Assembly (NCBI GenBank): GCA_964483175.1
Contig: CAZAAT010000059.1
Coordinates: forward strand, 1 to 14,225
Direction of reading: 5' to 3'
DNA length: 14,225 nucleotides
DNA from: JAAYHC01 sp964483175
GTDB taxonomy: Bacteria > Bacillota > UBA5301
Shown: in pieces, positions 6,282 through 13,529 of the stretch
Layout of the letters: each line of letters opens with the position of its first letter
Position numbering within the stretch: position 1 is the first letter of the stretch
Notes under the pieces: generated by a model
The model's database searches: none
Told to the model about the DNA's origin: nothing
Seen by the model: the letters and a program-made list of their open reading frames with translations, nothing else
Translations under genes and position numbers: made by a program

Positions 6282-7041
6282 CTTGAGCATCCCCCTTCAT
6301 ATCCATGAGCGACCGACCTTCCTGCTCCGCAATCAGCTGCCATAACGTTTGCATTGCTTCAGCTACCCCTCCAACCTGGTCGATTAGTCCTTCTCGGACG
6401 GCTTCGCGGCCAACCAAAACCGTACCGATATCCCGCATTAACGCGCCGTTACGAAACATCAATTCACGAAGTCTCTTTTCGGTAATTTTTGAGTTTTTAA
6501 CCGTGAAGTGGACAATCCGATCCTGCATCTTTTCCAGGTATTCATAGGTTTGTGGAACCGAAATGACCAAGCCGGTCAGGCGTATTGGGTGCACGGTCAT
6601 GGTAGCTGTTTCAGCGATAAAAGATCTTTTCGCAGCTACAGCTATAGGAATGCCAATCGAATGTCCACCACCTAAGACTAAGGATACAGTTGGCTTGGAC
6701 ATTGTTTTGATCATTTCAGCAATTGCCAAGCCAGCTTCGATATCACCGCCGACAGTGTTGAGCATAAACAGAACCCCTTTAATTTTCGGGTTTTGTTCAA
6801 TTGCGACAACTTGGGGCAGAATGTGTTCATATTTGGTCGTTTTGTTTTTGGGGGGCATTACCATATGCCCTTCGATTTGCCCGATTATCGGAACCGTATG
6901 AATAACCGGGTCTATCGGCGGACTAAGGGGCATTTGCCCAACCTGTTTTACACTTTCGAGTGCTACCTGCTCAGGGCTGACCGAGGGTTCCTGCTCATCC
7001 CGGCGTGGTGCGGCCTCGTTTCCTACATTTTTACTGTCCAT
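6214..7041 (-). CDS. tepA: Translocation-enhancing protein TepA, ClpP-class serine peptidase
   Basis: TepA is a cytoplasmic, ClpP-like peptidase family protein linked in Bacillus to protein export. The 275-residue product has a polar, probably disordered N-terminus (1-45), then the ClpP/crotonase fold. Visible are INTPGG-like MLNTVGGDIEAGLAIAEMI (93-111), the catalytic serine region LVLGGGHSIGIPIA with S128, and TMTVHPIRLTG with H151; an Asp of the triad could be D204 (uncertain). The conserved part ends near residue 242. The rest (MDMKGDAQGAIYDYPRR...RRRVHRH) is read out of frame with the start of ylzJ, is very basic, and is probably an accidental extension. The ATG has GGAGGT 6 nt upstream, but that site lies in a hairpin. 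It follows rnj by 74 nt, as in the Bacillus rnjB-tepA pair. Confidence 0.92.
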   Translation of the reverse strand: MDSKNVGNEAAPRRDEQEPSVSPEQVALESVKQVGQMPLSPPIDPVIHTVPIIGQIEGHMVMPPKNKTTKYEHILPQVVAIEQNPKIKGVLFMLNTVGGDIEAGLAIAEMIKTMSKPTVSLVLGGGHSIGIPIAVAAKRSFIAETATMTVHPIRLTGLVISVPQTYEYLEKMQDRIVHFTVKNSKITEKRLRELMFRNGALMRDIGTVLVGREAVREGLIDQVGGVAEAMQTLWQLIAEQEGRSLMDMKGDAQGAIYDYPRRSRIRGHRRRVHRH

Positions 7042-7049
7042 GTGGTTAC

Positions 7050-7082
7050 CTCCATACCCCGAATCATATTACTAGTATGGAG
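7050..7082 (-). promoter_or_regulatory. Hairpin covering the tepA Shine-Dalgarno
   Basis: On the minus strand CTCCATAC (7082-7075) is the exact complement of GTATGGAG (7057-7050), with a 17-nt loop between. The second arm contains GGAG of the tepA Shine-Dalgarno sequence GGAGG. A G-U and two A-U pairs outside one mismatch could extend it. Folding would block ribosome access; it lies in the 74-nt rnj-tepA gap and has no U tract, so it is not a typical terminator. Confidence 0.5.
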
Positions 7083-7115
7083 AAAACCCGCCGGATAAAT
7101 TCTTTGTTATTTGGA

Positions 7116-8768
7116 TTATACTTCCATGATAATCGGCATGATCATCGGTCGGCGTTTGGTGCGCTCCCATAAGAATGCATCCAACACTTCTTTGATCCTG
7201 CGTTTTAGTACCGACCACTCCTTAACCTCTTCTTCGCCCAAATCACCGAGGGCAGCCATAACTTTTTCCTTGGCTTCTTCTAGTAACGCCTCAGACTCCC
7301 GAACGTAGACGAACCCCCGCGAAATTACATCCGGTCCGGCTACTATCCTCCCGGTCTGTTTTTCGGTCGTGACGACTACGATCAAGATTCCGTCTTGCGA
7401 AAGCACTCTCCGGTCCCTGAGCACTACATTGCCGACATCGCCAACACCGAGACCGTCCACCAAAACTTGCCCCACTTGAACTTTGTTATCGCTCCGGGCC
7501 GATTTAGCATCGATTTCCAGAATGTCCCCGTTCTTTAAAACGAAAATATTATCCCGGGGAATTCCAACTGCCTCGGCTAACCCGGCATGCAGGTATAAGT
7601 GGCGGCTTTCTCCATGCACTGGAAGGAAGTATTTGGGTCTGACCAAATTGAGCATCAGTTTCAGCTCTTCTTGGCTAGCGTGGCCGGAGACGTGAACACC
7701 TGGGGTAGACTCATAAACGACATTAGCACCTAACTCGAAGAGGTGGTTAACCGTCCTGCCTACCAGTTTTTCATTGCCGGGGATTGCGATCGCTGAAATT
7801 ATGACCAAGTCACCCGGCACAATGCTGATCTTGCGATGATCATTGTTTGCAATCCGACTTAGTGCCGACATTGGCTCACCCTGACTGCCGGTGCAAATAA
7901 TTACCAATTCGTCATGGGGGACCTGACCGATGTCGTTCAAGTCAATCTCGATACCCTTGGGGACCCGCAGATAGCCCATATCCCGTGCTACTGAAAAAAC
8001 ATTGAGCATACTGCGCCCGACAATCGCTATCCTACGCCCGTACTTATGCGCCATGTCAACAATCTGTTGGACACGATGGATATTGGTCGAAAATGTGGCC
8101 ACAATGATCCGCTGCTTGGCCGCTCGGAAATTCTCATCCAAAAACTTGCCAACTTCCCGTTCAGATGAGGTGTAGCCTGGCCGGTCAGCATTTGTACTAT
8201 CCGACAGCAAGAGTAGAACACCCTTGTCCCCATAATAGGCAAGCCGATGAAACTGACTGACCTCCCCATCAATCGGAGTTTGATCAAACTTAAAATCACT
8301 GGAGTGAACTATACATCCCAGCGGTGTCTCAATCGCCATGGCTACGGTATCAGCTATCGAATGGTTAACTCTAATAAATTCGAGGCTAAAGCAGCCTGTT
8401 TGTACCTTATCCCCTACCTTGACAACTCGAAGATCGGGATCAAGTCTCGGCGCTTGATCTTTTAGTTTTTGCTCTACCAAGCCCAAAGTCAATCTAGTAC
8501 CGTAGACCGGGACAGAGAGCTCTTGCAGCAGATACGGTAAGGCCCCAATATGATCCTCGTGTCCGTGAGTAAGAAATACCCCGCGTACCCGCTCCTTGTT
8601 TTCAATAACATAATGAAAATCCGGTATTACTAAATCAATACCCAATAATTCATCATCAGGGAAAGCCATACCGGCATCAACGATGATGATATCATCACCG
8701 TACTCAAAAACGGTCATATTTTTGCCGATTTCCCCAAGCCCCCCTAAGGGGATAACTCGAAGTTTCAT
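7116..8768 (-). CDS. rnj: Ribonuclease J (metallo-beta-lactamase/beta-CASP)
   Basis: RNase J is a 5'-to-3' exoribonuclease and endonuclease for mRNA decay and rRNA maturation. The product (550 residues) begins KLRVIPLGGLGEIGKNM, then has the zinc motif HGHEDHIG at about 68-75, further metal ligands in VNHSIAD and VHSSDFKFD, a beta-CASP domain (about 195-355) with IICTGSQGEPMSAL, the late histidines in VSGHASQEEL and PVHGESRHL, and the family's C-terminal domain with SRGFVYVRESE. Length is normal. A TTG at 8783 has a strong AGGAGG 8 nt upstream and would add five residues (MGDKT). The ATG at 8768 has GGGAG 8 nt upstream. I prefer ATG, but both fit. Its position after dapA and before tepA resembles Bacillus rnjB (ymfA). 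I cannot tell whether the genome has a second RNase J. Confidence 0.95.
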   Translation of the reverse strand: MKLRVIPLGGLGEIGKNMTVFEYGDDIIIVDAGMAFPDDELLGIDLVIPDFHYVIENKERVRGVFLTHGHEDHIGALPYLLQELSVPVYGTRLTLGLVEQKLKDQAPRLDPDLRVVKVGDKVQTGCFSLEFIRVNHSIADTVAMAIETPLGCIVHSSDFKFDQTPIDGEVSQFHRLAYYGDKGVLLLLSDSTNADRPGYTSSEREVGKFLDENFRAAKQRIIVATFSTNIHRVQQIVDMAHKYGRRIAIVGRSMLNVFSVARDMGYLRVPKGIEIDLNDIGQVPHDELVIICTGSQGEPMSALSRIANNDHRKISIVPGDLVIISAIAIPGNEKLVGRTVNHLFELGANVVYESTPGVHVSGHASQEELKLMLNLVRPKYFLPVHGESRHLYLHAGLAEAVGIPRDNIFVLKNGDILEIDAKSARSDNKVQVGQVLVDGLGVGDVGNVVLRDRRVLSQDGILIVVVTTEKQTGRIVAGPDVISRGFVYVRESEALLEEAKEKVMAALGDLGEEEVKEWSVLKRRIKEVLDAFLWERTKRRPMIMPIIMEV

Positions 8769-8801
8769 TGTTTTATCTCCCAATCAACCAACCTCCTGTT
8801 C

Positions 8802-9686
8802 TTAGATAAGCCCTAAGGTTTTAAGCTCTGTTTTAACCGCTGAAAGCTCATCCTCGCTTACCTCGCACAACGGCAGTCTAAATCCTCCGACTGTGATACC
8901 CAAGAGGTTTAATGCCGTTTTGACCGGAATCGGGTTTGACCGAACAAACAGAGCCTTAAAAAGTGGCCATAGCTTAAGATGTATTTCACGCGCTTTTGCG
9001 ATCTCGCCTTGCTGATAAAGAGAACACATCTCTTTGATTTCCATCCCCACCAAGTGTGAGGCAACACTGATAACCCCGTGTCCTCCCACGGATAAAATTG
9101 GCAAAGTCAGATTATCTTCACCACTGTAAATTAAAAAAGAGGCAGGCAGCTCACGGCGGATCATTGCTACCTGATCAAGATCTCCACTGGCCTCCTTGAC
9201 AGCAACAATATTAGGAACATCTTTGGCCAGTCGAATCACCGTTTCCGGTTCTACATTAACCCCGGTGCGCCCCGGTACATTGTAGATAATTACCGGTAAC
9301 TTGGTAGCTCCGGCCACTGCTTTAAAATGTTGATACAGACCTTCCTGCGTAGGCTTATTGTAATAGGGGCTGACCAACATCACCCCATCAACACCGGTCT
9401 TCTCGGCCGCGATCGTCAATTGGATTGAGTTTTCGGTTGAATACGAACCAGTTCCCGCAACAACCATAGCCTTACCGCCCACGGCCTCGGTGATAACAGA
9501 AAACAATTTGATCTTTTCGTCCTCGGTCAGAGTCGGAGCTTCACCTGTTGTTCCAGAAACCACCAAGCCGTCACTGCCGTTGGCCACCAAGCGTTGTGCT
9601 AAATCAGCAGCAGCCTCGTAGTTGACCTTTCCATCCTCTCTAAATGGGGTCACCATCGCGGTTAATACCACACCAAAATCAGTCAT
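8802..9686 (-). CDS. dapA: 4-hydroxy-tetrahydrodipicolinate synthase
   Basis: DapA condenses pyruvate with aspartate-4-semialdehyde to 4-hydroxy-tetrahydrodipicolinate, the branch compound for lysine/diaminopimelate and for dipicolinate. The 294-residue TIM-barrel protein shows GTTGE (45-49), the relay tyrosine region YYNKPTQEGLYQHF (Y108 area), IIYNVPGRTG with Y135 and R140, and the Schiff-base lysine K164 in VAVKEASGDL, followed by YSGEDNLTLPILSVGGHGVISVASHL. All key residues are in place and length is normal. The ATG has GGAGGG 7 nt upstream; the Shine-Dalgarno lies next to the aspartokinase stop codon, with a 16-nt gap between the genes. Having asd, dapG and dapA consecutive lets one transcript supply the branch-point compound. 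Confidence 0.98.
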   Translation of the reverse strand: MTDFGVVLTAMVTPFREDGKVNYEAAADLAQRLVANGSDGLVVSGTTGEAPTLTEDEKIKLFSVITEAVGGKAMVVAGTGSYSTENSIQLTIAAEKTGVDGVMLVSPYYNKPTQEGLYQHFKAVAGATKLPVIIYNVPGRTGVNVEPETVIRLAKDVPNIVAVKEASGDLDQVAMIRRELPASFLIYSGEDNLTLPILSVGGHGVISVASHLVGMEIKEMCSLYQQGEIAKAREIHLKLWPLFKALFVRSNPIPVKTALNLLGITVGGFRLPLCEVSEDELSAVKTELKTLGLI

Positions 9687-9702
9687 CAGACAACCCTCCA
9701 GA

Positions 9703-10947
9703 CTAATCCGAAAATCCGTTTAAGCCGAACTCCGCGTGTAAAGATCTAATTGCCTCTGCCAACTGATCCGACCGTATCAAGCAGGAAATGTTAGCATGCG
9801 AGTCAACCGATTGAAATATTTCCACTTTGACCGCTTGTAGAGCTCGGACAATCCGAGCCATAACCCCCGGTACCCCGCGCATTGCGGCTCCAACTGCTGA
9901 CACTTTCGCGAACCCGCTTTCAGTTTGGGGCGCATAACCTAAGCCGGTCAAGGCCTTAATGGCAGCCGGTAAAACCCGCTCCTGAACGGTAAAAATAACC
10001 CGATCTGGAAATACATTGATAATATCCACACTAATGTTTTCATCCGCTAACTTGGTAAAAATAGCTAGATGCTGCTCGCCTGGAGGCGCCTCTGGAACCA
10101 AATCGACCCGAACCTGGGCTATCCCAAGAATATGGGCAATTCCGGTAATCACTCTATCACCCGTGATCTCGACGCCCCCGGCAAACGATCCAGTGACTAA
10201 AGTACCCTCTGACCGTCCATCAGTGCCCTTGATCCAGAGTTGAACTCCAGCAGCCATCGCTAACTCGACTGCCCGGGGATGAACAACTTTAGCCCCAAGG
10301 TGAGCCAATTCGACTACTTCCTGGTAGGTAACCTGTTTTAGCAGAGTTGCCTCTTGGGAAATTTGCGGATCTGCCGTCATTATCCCTGATACATCAGTAT
10401 AAATTTCAACTCGCTTGGCCTTTAGAGCTGCCCCTAAAGCTACCGCAGAGGTATCACTCCCGCCCCGACCGAGGGTAGTTATCTCGTTGTCCTCAGTGCG
10501 TCCTTGAAATCCAGCAACTACTACCACTTTGCCTTCCTGGAGTTCTTTGGAAACCCGTTCCGGGTTCACCTGAATAATATGAGCACAAGTAAAATTATTA
10601 TCAGTAATAATTCCAGCTTGTGCACCGGTCAAAGCTACTGCGGCCAAACCGGCAGACTGTAATAGGCCGGCAAATAAAGTGGCCGAGATTATTTCACCAC
10701 AAGAGAGTAATAAATCAATCTCTCGTTCCGGCAAACCTGTGCTTTCAGGCAACTCATCGGCCACCACCTCTAGGAGGGTATCGGTGGCATATGGATCCGG
10801 CTTGCGCCCCATCGCCGAGACCACGACAACTACTGCCAGCCCTGCCTCTACAGCCGCTTTAACTATAGTGACGGCTTGCTGGCGCTCTTTGGGCCCTTTT
10901 AGCGAAGTACCACCAAATTTTTGGACGATAACATCCACGTTAGACAA
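9703..10947 (-). CDS. dapG: Aspartokinase, DapG-like
   Basis: Phosphorylates aspartate, the first step of the aspartate pathway. The 414-residue single-polypeptide kinase has VQKFGGTSL (8-16), SCGEIISATLFAGLL (82-96), ITTLGRGGSDTSAVALGAAL (156-175), YTDVSGIMTADP (183-194), and two C-terminal ACT domains. One covers about 265-345 (NISVDIINVF); the other, about 348-410, has AVGAAMRGVPGVMARIVRAL and QSVDSHANISCLI. Position between asd and dapA and the form of the second ACT domain resemble Bacillus DapG, which is inhibited by meso-diaminopimelate; that control is inferred here. The start is either TTG 10947 (AGGAG 5 nt upstream, 8-nt overlap with asd) or GTG 10938 (MDVIVQKFGG, a more usual N-terminus but wider spacing). 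The overlap suggests translational coupling. Confidence 0.96.
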   Translation of the reverse strand: MSNVDVIVQKFGGTSLKGPKERQQAVTIVKAAVEAGLAVVVVVSAMGRKPDPYATDTLLEVVADELPESTGLPEREIDLLLSCGEIISATLFAGLLQSAGLAAVALTGAQAGIITDNNFTCAHIIQVNPERVSKELQEGKVVVVAGFQGRTEDNEITTLGRGGSDTSAVALGAALKAKRVEIYTDVSGIMTADPQISQEATLLKQVTYQEVVELAHLGAKVVHPRAVELAMAAGVQLWIKGTDGRSEGTLVTGSFAGGVEITGDRVITGIAHILGIAQVRVDLVPEAPPGEQHLAIFTKLADENISVDIINVFPDRVIFTVQERVLPAAIKALTGLGYAPQTESGFAKVSAVGAAMRGVPGVMARIVRALQAVKVEIFQSVDSHANISCLIRSDQLAEAIRSLHAEFGLNGFSD

Positions 10948-11971
10948 GTCCTCTCCTAATTAACTCTTCGCCGATCTGTACAGAGTTTAAAGCAGCCCCT
11001 TTTCGGATCTGATCAGCAACAACCCAAAGGTTAAGCCCGCAGGCTACTGAGTCATCTTCACGAATTCGGCCGACATAAACGTCATCGGTACCGCTCAATA
11101 CTGACGGCATCGGATAGCTTTGCGATGCTGGCTCATCAATTACCGAGATCCCCGGATAAGTTGACAACAATTCTCTGGCTTCACTCACCGTCAGCTTCTT
11201 TTCAGTTTCGATATTGAGCGAGAGCGAGTGGCAACGGAATACAGGAACCCGAACCGTTGTCGCTGTGATTGGCAACTCCGGTAAATGGAAAATTTTACGG
11301 GTTTCTTTAATCATCTTCCACTCTTCTTTAGTATATCCGCCATCTTCAAAGACATCGATCTGCGGAATCAGATTAAAAGCGATCTGATAGTGCCGGGGCA
11401 AAGAAGCAACCGGTAATACCTGCGCCGTGGGTTGTGTACCGTCAAGATACTCTCGAACCTGCTGGTCGAGTTCGGTCATCGCTGCGGCGCCGGCACCCGA
11501 TACTGCCTGGTAAGTCGAGGTTACGACTCGTTTTAGCCCGGCTGCTTGGTAGATCGGCGCTAGGACAACCGCCATAATAATTGTGGAGCAGTTGGGATTG
11601 GCGATAATCCCTTTATGCCAGGTCAAATCATCGGAGTTAACTTCCGGGATGACCAAGGGAACATCAGGCTCCAACCGAAAATTGCTCGTATTATCGATAA
11701 CCACTGCACCATGCTCAACTGCAGCCGGGGCTAAAGCGGCACTAATAGAGCCTCCGGCTGCAAAGAAGGCGATGTCAATTCCGGCAAATGCTTCGGTAGT
11801 CGCCTCTTCAATTTCGACGGTTTGCTGGCCGAACTCCATGGTTTTCCCGGCAGAACGAGCAGAAGCAAGCAGTTTTATTTTATCGACCGGAAATTTTCGC
11901 TGCTCTAAAAGTGTTATTAGCTCTTGGCCTACAACTCCCGTTGCTCCGACAATCGCTACATTATACCCCAT
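10940..11971 (-). CDS. asd: Aspartate-semialdehyde dehydrogenase
   Basis: NADPH-dependent reduction of aspartyl-4-phosphate to aspartate-4-semialdehyde, the substrate of DapA. The 343-residue protein begins MGYNVAIVGATGVVGQELI (NADP-binding GATGVVG at 9-15), then VIDNTSNFRLEPDVPLVIPEVN (91-112), the catalytic cysteine C128 in ANPNCST, VTSTYQAVSGAG (150-161), and the catalytic histidine near 248 in FRCHSLSLN. These are the hallmarks of the Gram-positive Asd type. Length is normal. The ATG has AAGGGG 6 nt upstream, and the gene follows dpaB by 15 nt. Its stop overlaps the likely TTG start of the aspartokinase gene. Confidence 0.98.
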   Translation of the reverse strand: MGYNVAIVGATGVVGQELITLLEQRKFPVDKIKLLASARSAGKTMEFGQQTVEIEEATTEAFAGIDIAFFAAGGSISAALAPAAVEHGAVVIDNTSNFRLEPDVPLVIPEVNSDDLTWHKGIIANPNCSTIIMAVVLAPIYQAAGLKRVVTSTYQAVSGAGAAAMTELDQQVREYLDGTQPTAQVLPVASLPRHYQIAFNLIPQIDVFEDGGYTKEEWKMIKETRKIFHLPELPITATTVRVPVFRCHSLSLNIETEKKLTVSEARELLSTYPGISVIDEPASQSYPMPSVLSGTDDVYVGRIREDDSVACGLNLWVVADQIRKGAALNSVQIGEELIRRGLV

Positions 11972-11986
11972 GGAGATCCCCTTTCC

Positions 11987-12571
11987 TCAGTAAGAAATTA
12001 AAAGCGGCTGAATTTGTTTGCCGGCTAAAGCCTGTTGAACTGTCTCCGGAATCAGTTCCATTTTGGCCACCAATGAATTATGTTTATTCAGCGGATCATC
12101 CTGACCAAACGGAACCAGAAAGATATTTTTTAGGTTTAGTAACGCGCCGATATTAACCGCATTACCTGCCAAACCATCATTGCTAGACACGGCAAGAACT
12201 ACCGGACGTTCGTTGCGCAAATGTGCTTTAACCGCTAAGGGAACGGTTTGGTCACTAATCCCATTGGCTACCTTCGCGATAGTATTTCCCGTACATGGGG
12301 CCACAACTAGGATGTCTAACAAACACTTTGGTCCTAACGGTTCAACCTCCGTAATCCCCGTCAGCGGTTTTTTTCCTGTTATTTGCTGTAACTTTGTTAG
12401 CCAGAACTCGGCTGTACCAAAGCGGGTATCCGTCATGGCAACGCGCTCAGAGACAATAGGGATAACTTCAACACCAGCCAAAAATAACCTTTCAATCTGT
12501 GGGATTACCCGTTCGAAAGTACAGAATGAACCAGTCAAGGCAAAACCTAATTTGGTTCCAGCCAATTCCAT
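11987..12571 (-). CDS. dpaB: Dipicolinate synthase subunit B
   Basis: With DpaA it forms dipicolinate synthase (SpoVF), which makes dipicolinic acid from the DapA product in the mother cell for import into the forespore. The 194-residue protein is flavoprotein-like: KLGFALTGSFCTFERVIPQIE near the N-terminus, ILVVAPCTGNTIAKVANGISDQTVPLAVKAHLRN in the middle, then VVLAVSSNDGLAGNAVNIG and IFLVPFGQDDP. These match SpoVFB closely by recall. A GTG three codons upstream (12580) has no spaced Shine-Dalgarno, whereas ATG 12571 has GGGGTG about 6 nt upstream, so I chose the ATG. It lies 18 nt after dpaA and 15 nt before asd, as in Bacillus. Its presence with dpaA is the clearest sign that the organism makes endospores. 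Confidence 0.96.
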   Translation of the reverse strand: MELAGTKLGFALTGSFCTFERVIPQIERLFLAGVEVIPIVSERVAMTDTRFGTAEFWLTKLQQITGKKPLTGITEVEPLGPKCLLDILVVAPCTGNTIAKVANGISDQTVPLAVKAHLRNERPVVLAVSSNDGLAGNAVNIGALLNLKNIFLVPFGQDDPLNKHNSLVAKMELIPETVQQALAGKQIQPLLISY

Positions 12572-12589
12572 TCTATTCACCCCGCGATA

Positions 12590-13468
12590 TCAGGCTAGAA
12601 AGCCCATCAATTTTCGCGGAACAATGGTAGCTAGAATCTTTCCAGCTGTTTTAGGAGAATAACGGCCAGGCAACCCTAAAGCTAAAATTGCTTGGATGCC
12701 AAGGGCTTTGGCAGCTGCGAAATCGACACCGCCAGGTGCTGAAGCAATATCGATAATCACACAGTCGAGTTTGAGATTCTCAAGGACGTCAGTGGTCAAG
12801 ACAAGGCTCGGTACAGTGTTGAAAATGAAATCCGCCGCGCGCAACTTGGACTTCAAGTCGGTAAACGGATATGCATTCACCGCAGATTCGATTGCCATTG
12901 CTCGTTTGACAGGTGAACGCTCAATTACATGAACTCGCGCTCCCATACCCACGAGTACCCTGGCTAGTGCTCGGCCACAGCGGCCATAACCCAACACAAA
13001 AGCGTCACTGCCATGTAGGGTAATTGATGAGGCCTCAATGGCTACTACCAGGGCCCCTTCAGCTGTCGGGATGGCGTTTAAAATAGCAAACTCATCATCA
13101 TCAACCAATTCAACCAGCCGGCATCCTGATTGGTGAACAACCTGCTGGAGCCATTGATTGGCCGAGCCAACCACCACCGGGGCACCGGTTTTTAGTCTGG
13201 ATAACAGTTCGACTGAGACTGTAAGCTCTATGCCTTCGACGACCTCTTTGATCTTTCCCTCCGAAGTCAGACCGCTGACCGGTAAGATCAGAGCATCAGC
13301 TTGTTCTGTTGCTTCTTCTGGAGACTGAGCAGCTAAACGCAGTTGTCCGGCTGACCTGAGTCCGGAAACTGCAACCTCAGCACCGGAATCAAGTAAAGCA
13401 TTTGCCAGCTCCGCTTCGCGTAAGCCTCCACCTAACACGGCAATCTTTTTGCCCTCTAATTCGGCCAT
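12590..13468 (-). CDS. dpaA: Dipicolinate synthase subunit A
   Basis: The probable NAD(P)-dependent oxidoreductase subunit of dipicolinate synthase (SpoVFA). The product (292 residues) has an N-terminal domain beginning GKKIAVLGGGLREAELANALL and a second Rossmann domain around residues 145-285 with FVLGYGRCGRALARVLVGMGARVHVIERS. FNTVPSLVLTTDVLENL, DIASAPGGVDFAAAKALGIQAILALGLPG and SPKTAGKIL follow, all matching SpoVFA. Length is normal. ATG 13468 is preferred over an in-frame GTG at 13477, which has no Shine-Dalgarno; the ATG has GGGTGAAGG just upstream. The gene starts 35 nt after the dapB stop. A sigma-K-like promoter candidate overlaps the end of dapB, which would permit mother-cell expression apart from the lysine genes. 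Confidence 0.96.
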   Translation of the reverse strand: MAELEGKKIAVLGGGLREAELANALLDSGAEVAVSGLRSAGQLRLAAQSPEEATEQADALILPVSGLTSEGKIKEVVEGIELTVSVELLSRLKTGAPVVVGSANQWLQQVVHQSGCRLVELVDDDEFAILNAIPTAEGALVVAIEASSITLHGSDAFVLGYGRCGRALARVLVGMGARVHVIERSPVKRAMAIESAVNAYPFTDLKSKLRAADFIFNTVPSLVLTTDVLENLKLDCVIIDIASAPGGVDFAAAKALGIQAILALGLPGRYSPKTAGKILATIVPRKLMGFLA

Positions 13469-13501
13469 GTCCTTCACCCATTCGTTTCCACGATTTCACC
13501 T

Positions 13502-13529
13502 AATTATATGCTAATGGTATCATCATGGT
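13502..13529 (-). promoter_or_regulatory. Candidate sigma-K-type promoter before dpaA
   Basis: On the minus strand ACC (13529-13527) is followed after 16 nt by CATATAATT (13510-13502). The late mother-cell sigma-K consensus is AC, 16-17 nt, CATAnnnTA; only the final A differs. It would start transcription near 13494, about 25 nt before the dpaA start codon. In Bacillus subtilis spoVF expression depends on sigma-K, which makes the site attractive, but a match this short can occur by chance. Confidence 0.3.

Noticed and set aside
7042..7115. Intrinsic terminator between rnj and tepA
   Set aside because: The hairpin there has a long loop, overlaps the tepA ribosome site and lacks a following U tract.
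12180..12662. Long open frame on the plus strand (160 codons) opposite dpaB, and many similar plus-strand frames
   Set aside because: They lie wholly antisense to clear genes, have no family-like sequence or spaced Shine-Dalgarno sequence that I could see, and look like shadows of the codon pattern.
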